Shown: in pieces, positions 1 to 9,700 of the stretch
Numbering within the stretch: position 1 is the stretch's first letter
Layout of the letters: the number at the start of each line of letters is the position of its first letter
Source: Amoebophrya sp. AT5.2
Taxonomy: Eukaryota > Sar > Dinophyceae > Syndiniales > Amoebophryaceae
Assembly: GCA_005223375.1 (NCBI GenBank)
Contig: RXOD01006167.1
Location: 1 to 11,067, forward strand
Direction: 5' to 3'
DNA: 11,067 bases
Program-made: the position numbers and the translations under genes
Notes under the pieces: model-generated
The model's input: only the letters and a program-made list of their open reading frames with translations
Database searches by the model: none
What the model was told of the DNA's origin: nothing

Positions 1-244
1 AGCCAAGCCAAGCCGAACACCACCTAGCGCTAGCCTGTGGAGATGCAACTCGGACTAGAACTCTCTTGACCTGGGCACAAATCTGCTGCCTCCCTAGAAA
101 CCTGCGGACCCGACCACAGCTGCGCGCCTTCACTAGAAATCTCCCCGAAGCATTTGAGGCCTAGAGTCTGAAGGCGTGCCGTATTCTGGGGCGTATTTCG
201 GATGTATTTTGAGCCTTGCTGTTAGCATCCGTGGCTCTTTCTAA
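1..244 (-). mobile_element. Introner-like inverted-repeat element, copy 1 (partial, cut by window edge)
   Basis: This stretch aligns by eye over its whole length with 9969-10200 of the second copy. Shared blocks include CACCTAGCGCTAGCCTGT, AATCTGCTGCCTCC, GAAGCATTTGAGGCCTAG, the GTATT-rich subterminal part and the end CTCTTTCTAA. On the minus strand it begins TTAGAAAGAGCC at 244 and interrupts the coding exon at 245-743: reading into it gives eight residues (codon shared with the exon, then RKSHGC) and a stop. The other terminus lies outside the window, so the duplication and exact size cannot be seen. If it has the architecture of copy 2, about 200 bp are missing to the left and the base block before its left TTAGAAAG should be CCGCG, matching 245-249. 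It has no ORF of its own. It sits in the same orientation relative to its host gene as copy 2. Confidence 0.8.
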
Positions 245-743
245 CCGCGAACGTCACGGAGGTGGGGTGGAACAAAAGCTTCAGCCGGTCGCGGTCACCG
301 AAATCGAAGCAGTACACCGCGTTGTCCTGCATCTCGCAACGGTCGCACGCCTCGAACCCAACGACCCACTCACCGCGCGCGACCCACCGGACGAGCCGCT
401 TGTTGTGCCGCGCGATATCCAGTTTCGGGTTTTCCTCCTCCTCCTCCTTCTTCCGAGCCGACCCGTAGGCAAGCTCGCGACGCTGCAGCGCGCTGATCTC
501 GTCGGCAAGAAGAATATCATCATCGTCGTTCTTTTTGGGGGCGCGGGCGGCGGAAGAAGGCGCCCCGAAATCGAGTGGCAGGTCCCCGAAAAGACGTGAT
601 GATGTGCCGGGAGTCCGGAGATCAGGATGGGTGAGACCAAAACGGCCCTCCACGACGTCGACGTAGCAATGTTGCACGAAAAGGAAGATTAGCCCGGACT
701 TCAGCGAGCACGACGCCGTGCGGAGCATGTTGCAAATCGCCAT
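245..743 (-). CDS. Unrecognised coding exon, partial, interrupted by introner-like element
   Basis: The minus-strand frame runs open from 842 to 228, with its first ATG at 743. I end the exon at 245, where the repeated element starts; it stops after the first base of a codon. The protein is strongly charged: a KKNDDDD run about 66 residues in, then ARKKEEEEENPKLD about 40 residues later, followed by RLVRWVARGEWVVGFEACDR and an aromatic/acidic stretch (YCFDFGDRDR). This composition is typical of a translated protein, whereas the opposite strand gives Leu/Arg shadow text. I recognise no family. The first 30 residues (MAICNMLRT, then SLKSGLIFLFV) could be a signal-like hydrophobic start or simply internal sequence. 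The 5' end is uncertain: the frame stays open upstream of 743 to about 830, where a possible AG acceptor sits at 831-832. The 3' part of the gene lies beyond position 1. Confidence 0.5.
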
Positions 744-1677
744 GCTGCTCCTGCTGCAAGCGGCGTCTTCGAAAAGGACAATCCTTCGCCGCTCCCGAAG
801 CCGCGTCAGAAGCAGAGCATAGAGCGCATCCTCGGCGCACGTTCAAGGCCCTGCAAAGTGGACATCATGTAGTTGCCAGGAAAGAGCATGCGGCAGTTGT
901 GGTTGAGCAGCCGGCTGTAAGTGGGTAGAACTCACACTCAAAAGCGGGATCCAGCTTGCTGCCTCTCGGTCTCGCTCTCTCGTTCTGTAAAAGCCCCGGC
1001 GGTTCATTTTTTCCCGCATGTTAAAAGTTCCAAAAGTCTCTCATCATCTTCATCTCCCCTGCGCCACGAACATCCGGCAAGCTTGATGTTCAAACCGGCC
1101 TTCGAGCATCCATCGGTTACGTTAGTCGCCGTATAGAAATAAACGAACTCCTACTTCATCACACTGACCGCGAGTTCATCGAGATGAAGCGACGCATACA
1201 GTGCTTAAGAATGAGGTCGTCGGGGATGACGCTCCGAATAATGTGGATGTCAGACAAGAAGAATGAATCAAAAACAAAATCAATGCGCCTGCAGCACGTA
1301 GTGCGAACGTGTGGAAAGAATGGCCGCAGCCACACTCTCTAACTCTAAGAAAGTCTATCTACGGATAGGAATAATAAATTACTTGCGGCTCAGTGTCAGC
1401 GGCCTTATACAACTTCCTTGCCATAAAAACATCACGACACTACACACGATTAAATTATGGTTCTCCAGAAACGACGTCCATCCTTTCAATTCAGCTCTCC
1501 TACTCCACATTCGCCTACCTCCTCTGAAAACAGAACATGTGGTGGTTGTGGAGCAGCCAGAGCCAGGACGAGTTAACTAGCGGTGCAAATCTACTACACT
1601 CTTCGCGGGTCGTTGACTCAATCGCCCACGAACAGCTCCCGCCGAAGTTAACTACATGCAGTATGTTAGTAAACCCT
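744..1677. other. Non-coding or unresolved stretch between the unrecognised gene and the transporter gene
   Basis: This 934-bp stretch must hold the 3' UTR of the SPX-SLC13 gene (stop at 1678-1680) and the 5' part of the unrecognised gene. The part from about 1200 to 1680 is more AT-rich than the coding exons, as expected for non-coding DNA. On the minus strand two short open stretches look faintly coding: about 820-930, preceded by an acceptor-like CTTACAG ending at 931, and about 1159-1345, which ends in a TGA at 1159-1161. They might be upstream exons of the unrecognised gene, but I could not join them with consistent donors, acceptors and frames. I see no tRNA, rRNA, promoter motif or clear polyadenylation signal in the sense direction. 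Confidence 0.5.
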
Positions 1678-4600
1678 TCAGTCCACTGTGAGTAGCGTCA
1701 TTGGTATGCTGACCAGCCCGATCAATATCACGATGGGTAGTCCCAGCTTCGGGAAGTCGTTAAAGCTGTAGTTTCCGGCCGAGAACGCCATCAGGTTTGT
1801 TTGGTACGACACCGGGGACAGCATTTGGCACCCGGCCCCGATCATCAGGATGCAAACGGCTTGGTGCACCGGCACGTTAAGGCTGTGGGCAGACTCAAGG
1901 CATACCGGGAACATGAGGATCACCACCGCGGTGGCGTGGAAGACGATGCCCAGCATCACCGTGACGAGGAAGATACCAACCAGCAATCCCGGCGGCCCGA
2001 ACGGCCCCATCGCGTCCGTGACGTAGCTCGCGAGCAGGTACGCCACCTTGGTGTTGCCGATGGCGTCGCCGAGCCCAAACGCGCCCACGATCGTGAGCAC
2101 TGTCCGGATCTTGATCGCGTTGAACGCCTGCTCCTTCGTCATGCACTGCGTGTACGTCAGCGCCACCGACGCGGACATGCACGCGGACAAAAGCGGCAGC
2201 GTGCTGGTCGAGACCGTCGCGACCATGCCGGCGAGGATCACCAGCGACGCGATTTGCCGCGCGACAGAGACCTCCTTCTTCTTCTCTTCGATTTCCTCCT
2301 TTTCCTCCTTTTCCTCAGCATTCAAGTACACCGTGCGCACGCCGAAGAAGTCGTTGGACTTTTCGTAGCGCTCCGCGAAGCCGGACGCCGCCAGCAGCAC
2401 CAGCGTGTCGCCCAGCGCGTACTTGCGGCCCTTCAGCTCCGCGATCGTGTACTCCAGAACCGTGCGGCGGACCTTCTTCTCGTCGTAGTTCACCGACAAA
2501 GCGCCGCGCAGCGACTCCGTGAGCGACAAAGGCCGCACGCCGAGCACGCAGGCCCCGTACCGGGCGCGGACCGCGTCGGAGAGCGAAATCCGTTGGTTAA
2601 TCAACGGGCAGCTGGCGTCCAGCACGACTTCACAGATGTCGTTCTTGTCCGTGGGGCGGTAGGGGATGGGGTCCCCGACGTCCCGCTGGATCACGGAAAA
2701 ACCCGGGTTGCGGTGCAGCGCCAGAATCTGCGCGCTGGACGTGTACATGATCAGAATGTCGTAGAACTTGAACACAAACTCCGGGTCGGACACGTCCTTC
2801 GTCTGCCCGAACCGCTCTACCGAGATGGCCTCGCACGCGAGCCGATCGCCGTCGAGGAAATCCACCTCGGAAAGCTTCTTGCCCACGTAGATGTTGGACA
2901 CCAGCTGCACGGAAATGACATAGCGCTTCGTGTCCTTGTGCACCTGCGTTTTCACGGTTTTCGACGTCCGCTCCGGCTTCGACCGCCTGCTCAGCATCCC
3001 GCTGCCGGCGACGCTCAAATCCGCGGGCTCCGCCGACGTGCTGTCCTTCGACGGTTCTTGTTGGCCAGAAAGAACTGCCTTATCGCCCCCGTCGTTCGCG
3101 AGCAGCGGCGCGCTCAGGTCCTTTCCCCGCGGCCCGCCGTCGCCCAGCGCCAGCACCACATCCTTTCCCGTGGCCGCATCCGGCAGTGCCTCCGCCGACG
3201 CGCTGTTCCGCAGCGCCAGCAGTTCCTCGCTCTCCAACCCGAAGTCCGGGAACAGGCACTCCATCGCGAAGATCACCACCACCAAGCAAGCCACCGTCGC
3301 GCAAATGGCCACGGGCGCGATCTCGAAGGTGGTGAACGGCTCCTGCCCGTTCTTGATCATCAGTCCCTGCGCGATCAGGTTCGAGCTCGTGGCGAAGATC
3401 GCCACCGTCCCCGAGATCAGCAGAACGAAGGACAGCGGCATCAAAAACATGTTCTTCGAGATGCCCACCTCCAGGCTCCACTTCTCCAGGATGGGCATCA
3501 GGATGCTCATGTTGGCCGTGTTGCTCATACCGATATTCATCACAATCGCGGGGATCATGAGCCGAACAGTGGCGTATTTGAACCCGCGCGGCTTGCCGAG
3601 CAGAAACAGGAAGATCTTCTCCACCGCGCCCGTGGCCTCCACGCCGCGGGCCACCACGCCGAGCACCGCCACGGAGAGCACCACCTGGTTCGAGAACCCG
3701 CTCCACGCGCTCTCGAGCTGCGACACGCCGGCCAAACACAGGAACAGCGTGGCGATCACGAGCACAATGTCGCTGTCCTTCCCCTGCACGAGCAGTTTCA
3801 GCACGATCGCAGTGACCCAAATCACCAGGTAGGGCTGCCACTCGGGCACGGCGTCGGCGTTCTGCTGGAAGAGCGGGAAAAAGCTCTGCCGGTACATCTC
3901 GTAAAGCACGCAGCCGGCAACGACGGCGAAAGCGGTGGAGCCGTTCAGAAACTCCTCGCGGAGCGTGTCCGCCCAGGTGGCGGCAGCGTCGGAGTCGGCC
4001 CCGAGATCGGTGTCAGCCTTCCGGAGCGTCTGGCCGGAGGCGTCCTGCTCGTCCTGCAGCTCGGGGTCTGCGAGGTCCCCCATGTCCAGCAGGTTTGTCT
4101 CGTCGGCGCGCAGCGTGCGACGCTCCACAAGCAACAGCCGGTCCAAAATGCGGACCACCTGGTCGTCGAGAGGAGCGGTTTTTTCGATTCAACAAAGACG
4201 AGGTGGAGGAAATTAACAAACTATGCAATTCATCGGCGATGCGCAGGGGAAAAAACTAGTAGAAGCAGGCGCGGTAAGGATTATATGCTTCATGTTTATG
4301 ATTATGCGAGAATCAATATCAAAAATGATCTTGTTGCTCGACAAGGCTACCGCTACGACGTAGTGGTTCTTGCGTCTTGATTTTCTTGTACGGTATGGGT
4401 TCGCTTTCGTTCCTGCCCCAAAGCGAACTAAACGCAGTACGAAATTCAATTTTATCGACTTACGCTTACCTTGAGCAGCGGCCCGAGTCTGACGCCGGTG
4501 CTTGAGTCCGTTTTTTGTTCTTTGTCCTGAGCAAAAAGGCCCGCGAGATTTGATACTACCACCTGTCGGTCTTTATGCGCGATCACTGCCATTTTTAGTA

Positions 4601-5792
4601 TTCTGTCCGACTCTTTCTCCTCCTTCGCGGCTTCTCTCGACAGCACCCTTGCGAAGGTCGCCGTTGATGTTCGGAGTATTCCTTTCAGCTTCATCTCCTT
4701 CTCACCTACGTTCTGCGATGCCACATCATTCGCACCATTTGTCATCTCTTTCTTCTCCCCGCCACCTTCAGTCCCGATTGCGCTTATCTCCCTGCTCGTG
4801 GTGCGGGCCTGCGTCATCGTGTTCACCATTTCGTCGGACAGGTTGTCGCTGCTGTACTTCGCCGAGCCTAGGTACGCTTTTCGCAGCCCCGTCCACCGCT
4901 TCTCCGCTTGCGAGTCCCGGTTTTCCTCTCCGCCCTCCCCGTTATCGTTCCCACGACCTGTACCCGAACTGCTCATGTCGAACGCCCGCGTCATCATCAT
5001 CTTCAGCGGGTTTAGCCGCACGAACGCCTGCCCCGCTTTCGTCTCCGCGATCGCTCCGAGCAGGTCGGTTTCCATCGCGTAGTTGAATTTCAAATTGTAC
5101 TCCTTCTCCAGGATGCTCTGCTCGCGCGTGGCTGCCGCGGTCGCGTCGTACAGGGCGTCGGCGGAGGACTTCCTCCAGTAGGTTTCCGTCATCTCGTCGC
5201 TCAAAGCCTTCTTCGCCCGCACCTGGTCGAGCCTCTGCCTTAAAGGTTGGCTGCTCGCCGTCATCGCGTCGAAGGTGCGGATGATGCGCCGTATCGCGTC
5301 GATGTTGCCCTTCGCGAACACGATCAGCCGGTCGATGCGCTGGCAGTTCGTGCGGATGATGTTGTCCGACTCGTTCACCGTCATGGGGTCGGAGGACTTA
5401 ACGGTCGGACGGGAAGAGGTGGGGTCGCCGCCACTCTGGCTGTGGCGGGGCGTCATGATCGTTCTGTCGTTCGGGTGCTGCGCCGGGTCGACCATCTCGC
5501 GCGCAGCCCACCGTTTCAGCGAGGAAAAGATCCGCTGCTCCTGGGAGCTGTAGAACTGGGCGAACCGGAGGATTGCGTTCTGCAGCTCGTGCAAAAACCG
5601 CTCGGTCGCGCCTGGGTCGCGCCGCACCTCAGTGATCACGTCCTGGAAGTGGTCGTAATTCACGTAGTAAACGCGCCACTCCGGAAGCAGCTCGGCAACC
5701 CAGTGGGTGGTCTTCCACCGCCGCATAATCTTGTTGGCCAACGCAGCCTTGCGCTCCTCGTCCTCAGGAGCAGATATGGCTATCGCCTTCAT
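1678..5792 (-). CDS. SPX domain / TrkA_C / SLC13-type permease fusion, probable phosphate transporter (two exons)
   Basis: Exons 5792-4470 and 4158-1678 join to 1267 residues. The ATG at 5792 is the first in-frame ATG after a TAA at 5832-5834. The N-terminal 441 residues carry an SPX domain (inositol-polyphosphate sensor): LLPEWRVYYVNYDHF at 34-48, FLHELQNAILRFAQFY at 66-81, and AKGNIDAIRRIIRTFDA at 160-176. The remainder is an SLC13/DASS ion transporter. A first membrane block spans about 514-743 (SNTANMS at 653, TSSNL at 698). A cytosolic loop follows with two TrkA_C-like regulatory domains at about 851-930 and 950-1040, then an acidic EEKEEKEE run near 1056. A second membrane block spans 1074-1267 (SPVSYQTNLM at 1222). 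The same architecture, SPX fused to an SLC13-like permease, is known in yeast Pho87/Pho90/Pho91 and, with TrkA_C, in algal transporters. Phosphate is the likely substrate by that analogy; sulfate or dicarboxylate cannot be excluded. The permease frame has no ATG at its head (it begins GTG), which also argues for one gene. Confidence 0.85.
4159..4469 (-). other. GT-AG intron joining the SPX exon to the permease exon
   Basis: On the minus strand the donor reads CTCAAG|GTAAGCGTAAGT and the acceptor CGACGACCAG|GTGGTC, giving a 311-bp intron. Both sides are phase 0. Without splicing the SPX frame ends in a TAA 15 bases into the intron, and the permease frame begins with no ATG between an upstream TGA and its codon 26. 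The interior is AT-rich compared with both exons, and a pyrimidine-rich stretch (TTTCCTCCACCTCGTCTTTG) lies shortly before the acceptor. Confidence 0.85.
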
Positions 5793-6658
5793 CCTATTGA
5801 TTGATTCTCTGGTGCAAGGCAACTGATATAATTAAAATTTGGTTGAAATTTCAATTGATGGACATCTTGGAGGGTGAGTTTTTACACAATAAGCGGTGAG
5901 TTGTATTCACATACAGGGGAGAAGAGCAAAGAGCGGCCTCGCTCCTGCTGGTGTAAAGTCAAGAAGTGGAAAAGACAAGTGCAGATCTTGTGTTGGCGGG
6001 GTCATGACACGAATTATAAGCACACAGCGAAAGGTGTACTCTCGCGGTTGAGGCGGACCTCCAGCTACAGAAGGGGGGGGCGCACTCTCTTGTACCAGAT
6101 TAGCAACGGACAGATACAGACACGGATTGTGAACAGTTCCTTTCTTTCCACGCAGGCCACACCGAAACTCGTTGAATTTTTTTGACAGACGGATGTTGAC
6201 AAGAGAATCTCGAGTCTCCAAAAGTTTCCGTGACGGAAGTGAAGGAAGACCCGACTCGAAAAGCTTGCTTGGGCTTCCTTTCTCGACAGACACGTGTACG
6301 CCTCGGAACGAACAAGGATGGAGGTACTTGTTATTCGCAAACACGTACACGGAAAGCACTGGAAATAGAACGCGTCGGCACTCTGGCCGTTTGATTGCGT
6401 TCGGCCTCGGGACAAAGCCGCAGGCGTCTTTCAAGTACTAGTGGTTAGGTCACGCATAAATGTGCCTGTGCGAGGAGGACAACCGTGACTGTGGTCATGG
6501 TCGTCCCTGAAGATGAACAAGCTTTTATATCCATGGCGTGCATGTGCAGAGCAAGAGCAGTGCACCAGCACGCCAACACCAAGATCGTGCAAAAATAGGA
6601 AAGTCTTGCTCGTCCGTGCGTTCGCCTTGCTATCGCTCTGCTTGCAGTTTGGCTTCAG
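5793..6658. other. Intergenic stretch between the kinesin 3' end and the SPX-SLC13 start
   Basis: This 866-bp stretch should contain the kinesin 3' UTR and the promoter and 5' UTR of the transporter gene. A minus-strand frame is open over 5907-6434 but has no ATG start, biased codons or recognisable motif, so I treat it as chance. Just upstream of the transporter ATG the minus strand reads CAATCAATAG|GATGAAG, which could serve as a trans-splice acceptor if the organism is a dinoflagellate. I see no RNA gene, repeat or clear promoter element. Confidence 0.45.
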
Positions 6659-6765
6659 CTAGGTAGAACCCTTTTGCAGGCGTTCCACCAATGTGTCCTT
6701 CCGGCCTGCGGTACTTAAGCCCTTTTCCTTCAGCTTCTGCTTCAACTCATGCATCGTCAGTGTGC
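6659..6765 (-). other. Last kinesin exon encoding a SAP motif
   Basis: The exon starts after the acceptor TTCACGACACAG at 6766 and ends with TAG at 6659-6661. With the single G carried over from the previous exon it reads G-TLTMHELKQKLKEKG, then LSTAGRKDTLVERLQKGST and stop. This matches the SAP pattern position by position: a hydrophobic-Thr start, ELK..LK..GL as helix 1, a G.K turn and the LVERL helix 2. It is too short to show as an independent ORF. SAP motifs of SAF-A/B, Acinus and PIAS bind AT-rich DNA or, in some cases, RNA. Confidence 0.8.
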
Positions 6766-9700
6766 CTGTGTCGTGAAAAACAAAAGGAATGGCCACATAT
6801 CTTCCCGGTAGGCAAAACCATTCCTCCTCTGCCATTCCCCTCCTTTATTAAACATGAAGACGAACAACAAACCAGAACAACATCAAAGAATTTGCGTTTG
6901 CCATTGCCTAAAAGAGTTCCTAGTACCATATGCCACGGGCCTTTCGTCTCTCTCGCTGTCCACGTCGTGGAAGCTGTCGCTGAGTCGCGGACCCTCTCGT
7001 CGCGACGAGCCCGAACGGGATCCGGAAGACGGCCAATCCGACAGCTGATGCTGATGCTCCCCCTCTCTGTCCAAGTCCAGCACGTGCACGGCCGCGCGGT
7101 TCTCTAATATTCCTTGGTTTTTCTCCAGCCCGAACCGCGGATTGGTGCTGTACAGGATGTCGTTCTCCTGGCTGGACAGAAACGGATTATTCCCGTTCAC
7201 TCGCGACGCTCCCGTCAGCGACGTATTCACCGCCGAAGAAGACGCCCCGCCGCCGGGGGAGACGAGCGAGGATGCGGCAGTTAGGGCTGATGTCCCATGA
7301 TGACCATTTGCATTGCCAGCGGCGGAAGCGGGTGCACCATTTTGACCACCATTTGCTGGCGCGCCTGCAGCTGACAGCGCGGAGTAGGAGTTGTTGTGCG
7401 CGTCGCCCGGTGTGCTGGGAGCCGGATCGTGGGGAGAGCCGAGGCCGTTTGAAAAACTCGTATTTCCCAGTCCGCCGCCGCTGTTGGACAAGATGAATGG
7501 GTTGCTGTTGTTAAAAAACTTCTGTGATGCTCCGGGCGCGCTGGATGAGGAAGACGCGTGTTGCTGCTCTCGTCCCCCGTCTGCAGTCGTGGCGCCAGCG
7601 CGGAGAACGGCTCCTCCGACCAAGTCCGCTCTCGAAGCCGCCGATGCCCCCCCCGACGGGTTGGCATAGTCCTTCATGTCTCCGAACTGCTCCGGCACCG
7701 GTACACGGCTTCGTTGGTCCTCCGGGAAGAACCCCTCGCCGTCGTTCTCGCTCGAAGTCGCCCCCCCTGAACAAGTCGTTGACATGATGTTTCCTACGTC
7801 CGCGCTGCGAATTTGGTACGCGGCTGCGACTGCTGCTCCTCCGCCAGGACCAGCTCCGCTACGGGCGCTTGGTCTGAATGTCGTCAACACGTCGCGGTCC
7901 GACGACAGCGTGAGCGCATTCCCCAGCTTCTGAAACGACCCTTCCGCAGCTTCCTCCTCCTCGTTCGATACACCAACCCGCAAGCGGTCATGATCGTCGT
8001 CGTCGTCCCAGAAATGGTCGTCCGCCTCCGTGACCTTCATGTCGTCGAACGAGGCGTGGTACCTACTGTTGTCCTTGTCCGACCGGTCAGCGAAATCCTC
8101 CACCGACGACGTATCCTGCGGCTTCGCGCGGATGAAAGCAGTTCTGGTGGTTGCGCCTCCTGCTCCTCCGATGTTGTTGTGGTCGTCATCAATCGAGTTT
8201 ACAAGAACCGTCGCCCCCGGCGTTCCTGCGCGACTGACTGGGTTCGACGTGAGCGCTCGGAGCCGCACCAGTTCCGCGTCCTGGGCGCGCACTTTCTGCG
8301 ACAGCTCGGTGTTTTCGCGCCGCATTTCGTGCATCGCGAGACGGAGCTGGGACATTTCCTCGTGACTCTGGATCAAGGATTCTTCCCGTGCCTGCAGCTC
8401 CACTTCCAGCTTCGCTCGCAGTTCCTGTTCCTGACCGCTTAGCTCTAGCCGCCGGACATACTCGCTGTTCTCGCTTTGCTTCTCCTTCAACGCCGCATCA
8501 AGGCGGCGTGCGTGCGCTCGGGCGGCCTCAAGGTCTTGCTGCAGCCTTGACGATGCGCTGGCGTTCTGTTGGTTGCTGTCGTTTTGCAGCTCGTTCGAGG
8601 CACTCGAACTGCTGAGGCGTTGCTGCTGCTGGTGCGGGCGTTTACTACTCGAGCTCGACGCTGTGGCCGCTGTGTGTAGAAGCCTGCTCTCATCCGGACT
8701 CTGCTGACGACTTCGCACCAGTTTGTCCGTTGACGGAACGCGATGCCCGAGTGCGGATTCTCGCCGCCGCCCGAACAGACTATCCTTCAGCGCGTTGCCG
8801 ACCGACGACAGCATCCCCCCGGCTGAAGATGCGGTCTGGGACAAGGCGGATGTAGAGGACGAAGCCGCTGCGCCACCGCCGCCGGGGTCGCTTTTCATCG
8901 CGGTTATCGGACCTAAGCGGGGTGGTGGACAGTTTGTAAATACGGTCTAATTGATTCAAACATAGAACATCTTGTGAATGTCGTCGAACTCGAATACGAA
9001 TTGGTACGTTCGTACTCGTTACTATCGTATGACTTCATACCTGCTGTTCCTGTTGCGTTCATGCTGCTTCCGCCGGCAACTGATTCCCGCACTTTCTTGT
9101 CGGTGCGCAGAGTCCCTTTATGCGGCGCGGAAACGTTCCTTTGGCGCGGTGTACCCGGTCGCGCATTCACAGCATGGCCTGTTGAAGGTCGGGATTCATT
9201 TTTTCAAAAGGCTGGCTTTACAAACACGAACAGACGAATCAATACGAAATCTGAATCTCAATATATTTCTAGTACCTGGTGGTCTCAACGACGTTCCCAC
9301 TGTCGTTCCCCTCGTCGGTGTGTTTGCGCGTTGCAGTCTGCTCGCTACCCCCACGGCGGCCTCGATCTTGTCCTTGGACTTTGAGCTCGTACTTGGCCCG
9401 CTTCCCGTCGCCGCGCCCATTCCTCCGGCGGCCGCTAGCGTCAAACTACTCGCGCTGATCAAATTGAACGCTCCCCCTTCCCCCGCCCCGCCTGCCGGTG
9501 GGCTCGCGTTCCGTCGCTTCCTGCCTGGCGACGGCGGCGTCTTATCCGCTTCGAGGTGGCTGCTCGTCGCCGACGCCGCTCCGGCTGCCCCTCCTGCCGT
9601 GCCGCTCGGCGCGCCGCTTTGCTCCGCTCCCCCAGTAGATGCAGCGGAACTACTTGCACCAGGAAGAGTTGTAGATCCCGCTGCGTTCGCCGCTGCTGCT

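Noticed and set aside
820..930. Possible ubiquitin-protease Cys box (GNYMMSTLQGLERAP resembles GNTCYMNSxLQxL)
   Set aside because: The catalytic Cys is missing, the frame soon stops, and no His box is seen; probably chance resemblance.
922..954. 21-bp micro-intron (GTGAGT...CTTACAG)
   Set aside because: Donor and acceptor motifs are present, but the size is far below the other introns here (135-363 bp) and removal does not resolve the frames around it.
1159..1345. Overlapping open stretches on both strands
   Set aside because: Neither has a convincing ATG start, splice partners or a recognisable motif; kept only as a remark in the unresolved stretch.
1801..4380. 859-codon plus-strand open frame
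   Set aside because: It is the antisense shadow of the SLC13 permease exon; its Arg/His/Gln-rich text has no motif, whereas the minus strand gives membrane segments and TrkA_C domains.
5907..6434. 175-codon minus-strand open frame in the intergenic stretch
   Set aside because: It begins at TTG, has no ATG start, recognisable domain or coding-like composition, and is flanked by neither splice signals nor a matching partner exon.
9196..9275. ORF extension of the third kinesin exon (RNILRFRFRIDSS...)
   Set aside because: The sequence turns AT-rich right after a CAG|GTACTA donor and soon stops; splicing to 8912 continues the frame.
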